A DNA stretch of 64,000 nucleotides, from positions 124,001 to 188,000 of the forward strand of contig JADNYV010000019.1 of the NCBI GenBank assembly GCA_015501055.1, in the 5' to 3' direction. Source of the stretch: Mucidula mucida. Taxonomy: Eukaryota > Basidiomycota > Agaricomycetes > Agaricales > Physalacriaceae. The stretch's first letter is position 1; each line of letters begins with the position of its first letter. A model generated the notes under the pieces. The model saw only the letters and a program-made list of their open reading frames with translations. It ran no database searches and was not told the DNA's origin. Shown here piece after piece: positions 1 to 11,110 of the stretch. The position numbers and the translations under genes are program-made.

Positions 1-333
1 ACAAGAGCGTGTCGTTTCTGTCCGTTCCTTGACGCGGACGAATATCTTCAGCAGGCCCTCAATATATCGTATTCGCATCGATGGAGAAACGTTGGGCTCT
101 TATGTGTGTATATTTTCGTGAACGTAAGTAGCTCCTTCAGATACCTTTGTGTGCTGACCATTTTCTGCAGATTTTGACGATGTTCTTGCTCATGTATATT
201 CTCCGTATCCGTAGAAGCAGTAATTAGTCACTTGTAATTTATTCTGGGCTTGTTCAAGTCCATCCAAACAAATGACCAAACAAGACGATCATTCTGTCAC
301 TCATAGCGCCACGACAATTATTTCCTTCAAACG
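1..333. other. Left-edge noncoding stretch
   Basis: No convincing coding exon was seen. The stretch is A+T-rich and lies directly upstream of the first gene, so it probably holds its promoter and 5' UTR and perhaps the tail of a gene outside the window. Confidence 0.4.
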
Positions 334-3232
334 ATGCCAAAGGGTGAAGGATCGCGTACTTCACCGATATATCTCTCAGACGACGACGACGACTACGAGC
401 CCACTGTCGTCGTCGTTGCCAGGCAGAAGAAACCGGTGACCAACCATGCTGGTACCCAGAAGAATGCCAAGTCAGCGCCCTCTGCTACACAGCCTAATGA
501 TGGTGCGCCATTACCCTCATTAAAAATATGCCTAATGAAATTCCGCCACAGGTCGTACTAGCCGCAAACGCAAGCTCAAGCACCCTCCGCATGACGATCA
601 GCCTGTGGCGGGCCCGAGCAAAGTACCGAGCTCGTACAAAGCAAACGGCGACCACGGGCCGTCTAGCGATGCCAAGAAGCGCAAGAAATACCAGAGCAAA
701 ACGTCTCGCAGGGGCGAGCGCAAGTTAGCTCGTCTTAGCGGACAATCGGCGGGACATGGCCTACAGGCATCCAGCGACATCGACCCTTCATTCGCCTCTT
801 CGAGCAACGGCTTTCATGGTTTTCCTGATCTGCCTTTCTCCTCCGAACAATTTGGGGCCGCTATGTTGCAACCGCAATTCATGATACCCCACCCTTTCCA
901 CATGCATTTTCCACCATTTGCTTTCGATAATCCCCTCAACGTTCCTCACTCTAATTGGGTTGGCCCTGCTGCCATTAACGCTGGTATGCCCTGGGATGCA
1001 TCGCCTTGGAATACACAGATGCCCGTACATCATCCCTCCGACACGCCTTCCCTTCTCGGCAACAGTCCTGATAATCCAATGCTTGTGGATGACAATACTC
1101 CGAAACTATCTCGGCGGGCGAAGGCTAGCATTGCGAGTACAGAAACTCCTTGTCCCCCATCCAAACCACCGAAACGCATCATCGGTATGCCTTCCGACCG
1201 TGACCCAACTGGTCAAAGACGTGCATTCAAAGTTACGCCCACAACAATCATCGAAGCAGAGCCCCCAATTACGGGTCAATATGTTCCCAATGCTTCTCGC
1301 TGTCTCATCATGGAACAGATCCCTAAAATTCATCGCAATCCTGATTATATTCGTTCCTGGTGTCGGAAAGTATCGCAATGCTCTCCTCTCTTCCTTGCAA
1401 TCGAAAGCAGCACCGCCAGCGCTATTATAGAATTCCCGTCGAGATCTCTCGCTGAGAAGGCATGGTCAAGTCCAAAGATTGGAAACACTCAGATCATGCA
1501 ATCTACAAAGGGCGCACCCCGCGAAGACTTAATCCGTGTCTGGTGGTACAAGGCTAGTGATCCTCCTACAGAGTATCTTGTGAAGGAGTTTGAAGATGGC
1601 GAAATAGAGGATGAAGAGGCAGTCAAAGAAGCGGTGAAAGAGGCCAAGAAGTCTGAGGCAAAGGAGAAAAAGGCTAAGAAAACGAAAGAGCCCGGGCCCA
1701 AAGTTTTGGAAGCAAGTCATGAGCTCATTCCAGCATCGACCAACTCATCGCCAATTGTGGCATCCCCGTCAATGACTTCGAATGTTTATTCTATGATATC
1801 TCCTCCTGGGCACACCTTTCTACCATTACCGTCCCATCCCATACTTCCTGTCATATCACCTTACGGAGTGCCGCAACTTCCTTCCACTTCTCTCACTTTA
1901 GAGCGTCCGCCACCGCCACCGCCTCCCGTCATTCTTCCCCGCAGTGCACCTCCAACTCCTGCAGCGCCTATCTTAGCGCCAGATTCATCACGCATAAGGG
2001 CACCCCTACCTCCACAAGCCGAGCTCGCTTCGAAGTGGCGCGCTCCTCCTATAAAGACTAATCGCAAAGATCTATCGTTGCTGGTTCGTACAGATTCGGA
2101 GCCTTCCGACGGCCACTTGTTCGCTACTCCTCCTTCTCCGGCATCTAGCGTTATGATCATCGACGAACCTTTGAATTCTCTTCCTCAATCACATCGCGTG
2201 GAAGCCGATCGTGATGTTGATATGGAAATCGAAACCCCCATCTCAGCTGGACTGAGGCCAGACGACAACATTGTTAGCTTTCAGCAGCCATGCGACTCGA
2301 TATCTCACGGCAATGAAGTGGTGATGGCCTCTGTCAGTCTCATCGACCCATCGGTATCTCCCATCGTTGTTGGTTCAGCCGAGGATTTCCGAGAAGGATC
2401 TGGAACACCACCTTCTGAGCCGCGAGCTATGAAGAACGCGCCGAAAGGCCCCAGTTTTGCTATGCGGAAGGAACTTGAGGTTCGGCTTGCTCGACAGAGA
2501 CTGGAGTTGGCGATGTCGGTCCCTTCTACCCCTGCTCTAGCGTCGTCGGAACTATCAGAGGTTGCGCAGCTCAGACTCAAGGTACTGGAGAGCAGGAAAA
2601 AACGGGCATCAGCAGTCGCTGGGAATGAGATTGGGTCTGTTATAAGTACACCTTCCATTCTTCCGACCACTGGCGTATCGTACTTCTCATCTGAAGCCGC
2701 GTCTTCAATATCCACAGAATCTCCTGCACTCCGATCCACGTCACCGACAGTGGCCGAAGAGTACATCTCGCCACTCCAAGAACAAGTTTCGGAACCACCG
2801 ATGGACTCCGCAACGCAGGAACTTAATGATCTTGCGGTTTCACTGATCAACGAGACGATACAGTCCGCGACGCTCAAACCTCTATCTCTGAAGGAGAAAT
2901 TGGCGGCCAAGGAGCGTCTGTTGCAACAGCAGATAGCTGGGTTGAAGGCCCAATTGACCGCGAAACAAGGAAAGTCCGCCAAGGAGCCGTCTTCAGTGGT
3001 GCCGAAGGACAATAGTCGGTGCGTGTCTGTTTTCTTATTCATTGTGGGAGTCGGGTTGCGGGAGGAGCTAAGAGTTCGTATCAGGGTCGATGCCAAGGAA
3101 AACAAGCAGCCAGTCCAGCATATTACAGTACAAGAAGTGAGGGTGCAATGGCCGGAACATGCGTATAGCGGGATTCTTGTAGTGAGCGACGATGAGGATG
3201 ACGACGACGAAGAAGAAGAAGATGATGCTTAA
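334..3232 (+). CDS. Large Ser/Pro-rich protein with RRM-like domain and acidic SIM-like ends
   Basis: Three exons are read: 334-502, 552-3018 and 3085-3232 (927 aa). The first intron (503-551) is needed to join the ATG-initiated N-terminus to the long frame. The second (66 nt) is in frame, so retention would also give a protein. Roughly residues 300-385 look like a degenerate RNA-recognition fold (RCLIMEQIPK, then an AIIEFPS strand and IRVWWYK). A DGEIEDEEA segment, a long Lys/Glu stretch, a polyproline run and a C-terminal coiled-coil-like helix (LKEKLAAKERLLQQQIAGLK) follow. The N-terminus has PIYLSDDDDD and the C-terminus ILVVSDDEDDDDEEEE; both fit the hydrophobic-plus-acidic pattern of SUMO-interacting motifs. 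A nuclear, RNA- or SUMO-linked role is inference. I do not recognise an orthologue by name. Confidence 0.75.
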
Positions 3233-4049
3233 AGTGAAGTATGCGGGTTTGTGTTTCTTCCTTGTATCGTTCTGGGTGGTGTCGCGATCACCGCAATCGA
3301 GTAACCAAGGTGGCACTAATTCAGGCGGCGGGGGGGTGGATGACGTTGACTGTAAACTCTCGCGACTACTAGCTGCCATTGTTCTGACTACTTGCAGGTG
3401 AATTATTTACGTCGTTGGCCCTTTACGCCCTCAAAGGTAAGCAAACACATTTACTGTTCCGCCTGCTGATCTAGATGGTATTAGGACACACTGTTACGCG
3501 ATCAATGAAGGGAGCTGGAGGTTTGTATTGGCGTTGGATAGGCGAGACATGTTAAAAGTCCTCTAGACTTTTTGCATGCGCGTAGCGACTGTGACTTGTT
3601 CCATTGCGCTGCAATGACAGCCCAAGGTCTGCGACGCGTAGAAGCAACTATAAATTATACTTTGTGCCAATTTTAGCCGATTCTGTTGTCGTGGATGCGT
3701 GAATTCAATGAGGATATTGGAATCGGAACAAGGTCAGTTATTCGACCGCCTTCGAAAGTAGGCACAGTCGTTACCTAAGCAAACATGCCGTGTCAGCGTG
3801 ACACAGCCCGAGATTACAAAAGGCCGCCACTTTCGCTCTTAGCCCTGTACTACTCTCATCCTCGAGCGTCCTCAGAACTCATCGTAAGTGGTTATCCCGC
3901 TCATCGTCTCCGACAGCGAGCTCATCGTGTATCGCATCCTTCTCCATCATTGCTCAACCTGCCCTCTTCCTTAATCCCTGTCATCACTGTGATCTTGTGC
4001 GATTTCAACCGATTCAATAGCCTTTCAGCTCAAGTCTTCATCGACCGTA
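3233..4049. other. Intergenic region: 3' end of the RRM-like gene and UBC4 promoter
   Basis: No supported gene. An open frame at 3785-4069 runs into the UBC4 start but codes for nothing recognisable. The CT-rich tract just before position 4050 looks like a fungal promoter and 5' UTR. Confidence 0.5.
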
Positions 4050-4705
<656 letters not shown>

Positions 4706-6444
4706 CATAGAGGGACGGTTTGCAACTTTATGATGTAGATTGGTCTCATACGCGCATATGTGTATCTTCTTGTTGGTTTTCTCGTGTCGCTTTCCATGCT
4801 GTTCTAGTACTCACATCCAATCTTCCTTTGCGACAATCAACAATGAGCTTTCAACTGTAATCCGTGCCTGTGAACGTTAACATGCGGTGACTCTCGTCGT
4901 GCGCATATTAGGTCTGGTCTTGTTTCACTGGTACCTCCGCGTGCAGCGGTTTACTGAGGAACAGAATAATTAACATGCGAAGTAAATGGGTGCGGTAGCA
5001 ATTGAGCTCTTCTTCGAGCATGCGCACAGTGGTGTTGGGTACGTTATAGTATGTAGTTGTAGCGGTAGATCTTAAAGCAACTGAGTATCCCTTGAGCATG
5101 GTGGAACATAATACGTTAACTTGTAGTCGCAGCAATGAAGCCTGCAAGCAACTGAGCCATGTCTCGTATCTGCGAATACATACACGCAAGGCATGGACCC
5201 CATACGTCGATGTGCGGGCTCACAATAGCTAAGAAAACAAGCCTTGGATCTTCTTGGGTCTGCCCTCCTAAGGGATGCGTTGATACTGCTGTTATGTTAC
5301 GCTCTGTGCGCGAGATGTACGAGCAGCACCTGCTTGTACAGCGGTGGTGCGAGCTAATGAGATACGAATAAAGTTGGGGCTCTCCCGGCTACTCACTGAA
5401 CCTCTAGACCACAGGCTGGTCTGAATATCGGGATACGCTAAGCGCTTACCTTTACCGAGTCAAACTCCTGTAACATTGATGATGTTCCCACGGCCTTGTT
5501 TCTACATCTCCTTCAACCCCGAGACGAAGATGAATCGCTCATGCTCGACAACCCAATCGATACACCCGAAAGCGGCCATCAAACCCGTCCTGAGAAAGCT
5601 CCTGCTCAAGGCTGTTTGCTACTTGATCTATCCTCTGCTCGCTTGTTCGTCAGGCTTCGCGATCTTCCTTTTTGGGACAGCGTCTCAGGCTGATGCAGTG
5701 TTCATATTCTCTCTCCTCTCTCATGACTTGTCCCTCCAGGCAAGGCCATACTTATCGACCGATAACGCTTCGTCGTGCTGCAGCTCTGTGGAAGCTCCAA
5801 GGGAGATCAAACCGTACATGTCGAGACTTTTGCGATTTCGCAGCTGTGCTGAGCGCTTCCTTTGTATCCCCAGTATGATTGCTCAGTTCGACAAAGAAGG
5901 CGCTAAGCGTCTATCACACTTCCAGCGCATCGAAACCACATGGAGTCAGCGCCACAGGTGATCAGCGTTAGTCGAACGGACACTTCTTCCCGGCCCATCG
6001 GCTTCTGACCTGGATTTGGAAACCGACTATAGCATCGGTCTGAAACGTGGCACCGCCATACAGATGATTGGTGTGTGCTTCAAATTTTGTCGGCTGGCCG
6101 CCATGTACGCTGAGGGCAGAGACAAGATTTCGTACCTCCAGATACGGTACCCGAAACGGAAACGGCTCCGAGCGAGCCTAGGATTGCTGCAGCTCTAACT
6201 GTTGCATCATACACAAACATACTCAGCCCTTGAACTAAGCGCGTTCCGATCTGGGTTATCAAGTCATCCAATGAGCTCTACGACGTATAAAAAGGTACGT
6301 GGTGCTCCCTCTCATTCTCATCTTCACTTCCTCATTCCATCTCTCTATAGTGCCTTTCCCCCCTCCTCTACGCGACTTTTTCTTCGCTCCTCTTCATTGT
6401 AGAACCTTTCCTTCAATTTCTTCATCAACCGCTTCTTCTTCACA
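4706..6444. other. Long stretch without a supported gene
   Basis: Several open frames of 60-161 codons exist (the longest at 5476-5961, +), but none shows a recognisable family, a consistent exon chain or clear codon bias, and adjacent frames are equally open. This may be a decayed gene or UTR. The last ~160 bp belong to the promoter and CT-rich 5' UTR of the DUF6593 gene, with a TATA box at 6286. Confidence 0.4.
6286..6293 (+). promoter_or_regulatory. TATA box of the DUF6593 gene
   Basis: TATAAAAA lies 159 bp before the ATG at 6445 and is followed by a long pyrimidine-rich leader, as in strongly expressed fungal genes. The distance allows a 5' UTR of about 120 nt. Confidence 0.55.
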
Positions 6445-7121
6445 ATGGCGTACAACAATATTTACGGCGGCTGGGGCCAAGGCCCTTCGCCTTCCGTTTT
6501 TGGCGCCCTTCCGTATCCCACTCCCCCTGCCCCCGCCAACTTCGTCACGTTCTACCTCACATCGTTCAACCCTTCGGTCCTCAACTGCACGGTCATTGGA
6601 CCGCAGCAGATGACCTACTTTACGATTGTGACAGACCCGCAGATGCCGACGTACACTGTGATCAAGGACGCAAAGTCGCGTAACATTGGACTTATGGAGT
6701 GGCAAGCGTCGCCCTTGGTGGAACTCCGCGGCGTCTTGACCAAGCAAAAAGTCAAGCACTGGCTCAAGCTCTCCCATGACCAAGCGTGCGCCAACCATTT
6801 CACTCTGGTCATCGCATAAATGACTAAACGTGCTGATTCCAGGTCACGCACGATGGACGTGCGGGGAACGCGATATCTGTGGACACCGCAGGAGCAGTAT
6901 ATAAATGTCGGTGATAGCGCACATTGATCGTGTATAGTGTTTGACTGATCCTCGATACTTAGCTTTACTCCAGTGGATCGTCCCCGCGTTTGTTTGGGCG
7001 TGTCTGCCGCGGCCAAGGCACTATCACCGTTGACATCGCCTCTGAAGCGATGCAGCTTGGCTTGCTCGATACCATGATTACGGCCACTGTTCTCCTCCAG
7101 TCCGGGAGGAACATTGATTAG
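6445..7121 (+). CDS. DUF6593 domain protein
   Basis: Three exons are read: 6445-6785, 6843-6906 and 6963-7121 (187 aa). The protein follows the pattern I know for basidiomycete DUF6593 proteins: YFTIVTD near the start, RNIGLMEW, then SRTMDVRGTRYLW, and a C-terminal LGLLDTMITATVLLQSGRN. The N-terminal ~35 residues are Gly/Pro/Tyr-rich. The first intron is essential because the unspliced frame stops at 6819 and would lose the conserved RxMxxxGxxYxW block. The second donor is GTCGGT, weaker than usual, but it is the only one I found that keeps frame. No signal peptide or membrane helix is evident. Function is unknown; such genes are typically multicopy in mushroom genomes. Confidence 0.85.
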
Positions 7122-9052
7122 TCTAGCATCCTCTCTTCGTGACATTTTGCTCAGAGGGCGTCATGTCAATCCCTCTATGTGACTTTGTATCATTCGCTTT
7201 GCTTTGTAGACGCTATCCATCTTCTCTTCGCTTTCTTGGGACTTTATTTATTTGCTCTAGAACTTGTACTACGGACACAGTTGTAGTTTACCACCACGTA
7301 TTTATCCAGCATCGATTGTATTACAAGTGAATGCCATAGACGAATCGATTAACATGAGATGTATTTCAGTCCGGCTTGGATGAATCGTGTAACAAGTACT
7401 TCCTCTGGTCCTGAACAAACCCACGTACACTGTGCGCCGGGCAGTGACTCAGACGAGCTCGAAACGCGAGCGCCCTACAACCCAATTCAGGACTGGGAAG
7501 GAGTAGTGCCGGCACACCTGTAAGTGACCACCACGTTCTCGTTCTTGAGAATTAGGTAGCAAAAGTGTCAGAACTGGGTATCTGAACGGCGATGCACCGC
7601 CCTAAGACTAGATTTTGACTCCCTTTTGATTGTCGAGCAAGTTGTCCTGTGTTGATGTCGCGCGCGAGCCTCCTAGATGCGTATCCTGACCGTCCAACCG
7701 CACAACCGCGTTGCGGTTATGTAGCTGTGTTTACGTCAGATATTAGAGCTCGCGGGTAGCCAGTGTACAAGTTTGTTACGAGACTCACGGTTGAGAGAAG
7801 GGGTTGAGGAAACAACTCCGATGGGTAGAAAGAGATCGTACACACGTGGGAGATCGGTCCGTGCGACCGTGCGAATCTGTCTTTTCCTCCATCAACCACT
7901 CGTTCATTGACGTTCAAGCAAATGTAGATCAAGAGAGTCGTACACTCGGGTGGACTGATGGCTGTCTCTCAAAATACGCGTTTCGAGTGTCATTTTTAGC
8001 TATCGTCCAAGTAACAATGCTGCCGCTGCGCGCCATCATCTTCTTCTTACTCAAATACTTTGCCAATCGTGGCAATCAAAGGTGTGTATCTACTACCTCC
8101 TGTTTCGCCCTCATAAATTCTGCTAGACCATATCGCGTCTTGGTCTACTGGTCTTGCGATTACGGATCTACCGGGATGCGTGTCTTTTGGGATATGAGTT
8201 GCGGCGGCCTGTGTAACGAAAATCGTGGACTCAGTAGCACCAGCCCAGTCCATTGTTCCTGGAACAATCTCGGTCTTTTATCACGTCGCAATCGAGGCTA
8301 CGAGACGCGTGGGTTATATCCGGAAGGTCTGCATTATGCGCTTGAAAACCTGCATTTGTCTGCTCGACGATTAGCATCATGTGGTTGAGTATGTCCGAGT
8401 CTATTTTTCCTTCCGGGTCTACGCACGACTTTGTTCAAAACACATACTCTTAACGGCCTATGGTATTATCATGTGAAGATAGGTGCATGCGAGTTGGAGC
8501 ACCAAGTATGATCACCACCTGAACTTCGGCTTGAGTCCCCTGTATTTTTGGGAACACGGATCAGGCGCCTCGAATCGCGTATCCTGTGCCTAGTCGCGTA
8601 AATGCGTACGCCCATTCTTTTTCTCAGAACATCAAATGTACTGACGAAAACGGACAGATTTTGGGAAAAGGGCACCTTTCATGACCGATATAGGAACTTT
8701 AAGCTCAAACGCTCCTCATGTTTTCTCCTCTCCTGTCGAGATGCCTTGACATCATGTGCTATCTCTGTGAGAATAAGGACAATTTCCTTCATTGGTCTGG
8801 CTGGTCGTTACGCTGGTAGCCATCAACTGGAACACGTTTGATCAGGCTGCGCCTTGTGGGCTGAGATTTCGTACATGTTGTGGGGACATATTCAGCGCGA
8901 GGCGCTTTATCGGCAGCTGGATTTCCTCGCGGTGACATTCTTCTCTGGCCACGCAGCATCCCGCTGATATTTCCTCAGCGTATAAAAAGACTTGTGATGG
9001 CTTCGTAGAAACTCCAGATCCTTTGTCTTGTCTTCGGTATCACTTGGTCGTC
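7122..9052. other. Long stretch without a supported gene
   Basis: Open frames such as 7804-8388 (+) do not resemble a known family. A short hydrophobic run near 8020-8070 (FFLLKYFANRG) faintly recalls the DUF6533 membrane family but cannot be extended, so I make no call. The right end is the promoter of the GH16 gene, with a TATA box at 8981. Confidence 0.4.
8981..8988 (+). promoter_or_regulatory. TATA box of the GH16 gene
   Basis: TATAAAAA lies 72 bp before the ATG at 9053. Initiation about 30 bp downstream would give a leader of roughly 40 nt. Confidence 0.65.
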
Positions 9053-10521
9053 ATGTTTCCTACATCATCCAGTGCTGTCGCTGCGCTGTTGCTTGCATCC
9101 CTGGCATCCCCAGTTGTCGGTGTTTCTTATGTTCTTACCGACAGCTTTGTTGGCTCTAGCTTTCTTAATGGCTTCACCTACGATGCCATTTCGGACCCAA
9201 CTGGCGGTAGAGTGTATGTTCATGCTCGTCGCAGCCAATTCTGTTGCTTATGCTCCACAGTGTCTACGTCGACGCCGCCACCGCGGCCGCTCAGAATTTG
9301 ACCTACGCGTCGAGTGATTCCTTCATTGTACGCGCCGATCACACCACTGTTTTGAGCGCGTCTGGTCCAGGGCGTAACTCTATACGCCTCAAGTCAACCA
9401 AAACTTACAGCAATGGAGTCACAGTGTACGATTTTAACATTCGGAGTAAGATAACTTGTTAACATCGCTTCAGTTTCAACATCCGACACATGCCGCAAGG
9501 ATGCGGGTTCGTTCTTCCTTCCGCTTTTCTCTGGCAGGACGACTAACGAATTCTAGGACCTGGCCGGCAGTTTGGTCATTTGCTGATCCTTGGCCGGGGA
9601 CGGGGGAAATTGATATTCTTGAGGGCGTCAACGACCAAGCTTATAATCAAGCGACACTGCACACGTCGCCTGGTAAGCATCTTCTTGTATTATCAATGGG
9701 ACCTCGGACGCTGATCTGAATTGTGTACTAGGCTGCACGATGCCCGCATCCCGAGACGAGACTGGGTACCTCCGTTTCGACTGTGTGTTTGATCGTTGCT
9801 AACAGGTTTCAAGCGTTCCACTCCAAAACGACTGTGATACGGCGGTCAACGACAACGCGGGATGCGGTGTCCAGTTACAGAACACGGCGAGCTACGGTCC
9901 TCCTTTCAATGCTAACGGTGGAGGATGGTGAGTCCTTGCCTTTTCATCATAAATCGTACCGCTGAAAATCTACTGAAAAGGTACGCTGTGGAAAAAACCG
10001 ATACTTATATCAAGGTCTTCTTCTGGGCAAGGAACGATGCAAGCGTTCCCGTTGGTGTACGCGATGGTAATGGCGATGTTGATACAGCAAACTGGGTATG
10101 TTGGACTTTCGCTCCTTACTTGCGATTTCTAAAGCCACAGTGACATAGGGTACTCCGTTCGCCTATTTCCCCAATACCTCATGTGCTATCCCGCAATTCT
10201 TTGGTGCACATAATATCATTATAAATCGTGAGTCTCTCTTTCCATTGCGCTCACTTCCCTTACATCCATTCGTAGTCACTTTCTGTGGAGCATGGGCTGG
10301 GTAAATTTCGCTTAATTACCATTGATATACTCTTACTCACATCGTTGATGATAGTGCCGTATACGGCGACTTCAACTGTCCATCCACTTGTATCGGTTAG
10401 TCGCTCGAAAACCTTCGACATCTCTGTATATGCTCATGCTCTGTCAGACTACGTGAACAACAATCCTGCGGCGTTCGCCGACGCCTACTTCGACTTTGCT
10501 TGGATTAAGCACTACTCATAA
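9053..10521 (+). CDS. Secreted glycoside hydrolase family 16 (laminarinase-like)
   Basis: Eleven exons give 318 aa: 9053-9213, 9261-9425, 9474-9506, 9557-9672, 9732-9765, 9814-9927, 9981-10095, 10149-10227, 10276-10300, 10355-10395 and 10448-10521. A hydrophobic signal peptide (AVAALLLASLASPVVG) starts the protein. The GH16 active site is GEIDILEG, with two Glu as nucleophile and acid/base around a helper Asp. It is preceded by the family block RHMPQGCGTWPAVW. Cys-rich segments (CDTAVNDNAGCG, CGAWAG, CPSTC) and a C-terminal YFDFAWIKHYS also fit fungal endo-beta-1,3(4)-glucanases of the Lam16A type. The likely role is wall remodelling or beta-glucan breakdown outside the cell. The second intron begins by repeating the codons of the next exon (see findings). 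Confidence 0.93.
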
Positions 10522-11110
10522 AAAGAGAAATTGAATAGCACTGTACAAGGGCTCGCAGGCGTGTCGTGATATATATACCATAGTTTATAAAAAATCATCT
10601 CTGTACTCTATAGTCACTGTCAGTTTGTTTTTGGTGGTCCCGGCATCTCGGCTAACTCTCTTCTTTCGCCACGAACTCGGAACACCTGACGCGTTACTTG
10701 ATTTATGCCCCCCCGTTAATAGGAAATCCGCTCATGCGATAGTAAGTCTCACGGCTCGAGTTGAGGAGCGGGTCATGGCGCAACGAATGCTCCTGTACCG
10801 GCGGCGACGCGGGCGGTAGCGGTCACTCGCAACCATGAACTTGACGTATCGGACTTATGGTTTTCGTCGTATCCACTCACTTCTCTTGTCGGCTACTCTC
10901 CGCTTCGCATTAAGATGGATTGCAGTTCGCAAGCTAGGGCCAAGAACCAACTCTCTTTCCACTTCTGGCAAGGTATCGGACTTAGAGCGGCGTTCGCAAG
11001 ACACGCCTCATTGACGCCAAGTAAATGCTACATGTGCAGTAGATGATGGGCTGTGTTCACCAAGCGTGCCAATACTTGCTTTCTCTTGTCTGTCATATAC
11101 TCGCGTCGAG
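10522..11110. other. Intergenic region between the GH16 and membrane-protein genes
   Basis: A+T-rich just after the GH16 stop (TATATATACC at 10569), consistent with a 3' UTR. No supported gene otherwise. Confidence 0.45.

Noticed and set aside
2305..3105. 266-codon minus-strand frame opposite the RRM-like gene
   Set aside because: Lies wholly inside a long coding exon and shows no independent features; Ser-rich by codon mirroring.
7804..8388. 194-codon frame as a gene
   Set aside because: No family, no exon structure, and competing open frames in the same DNA.
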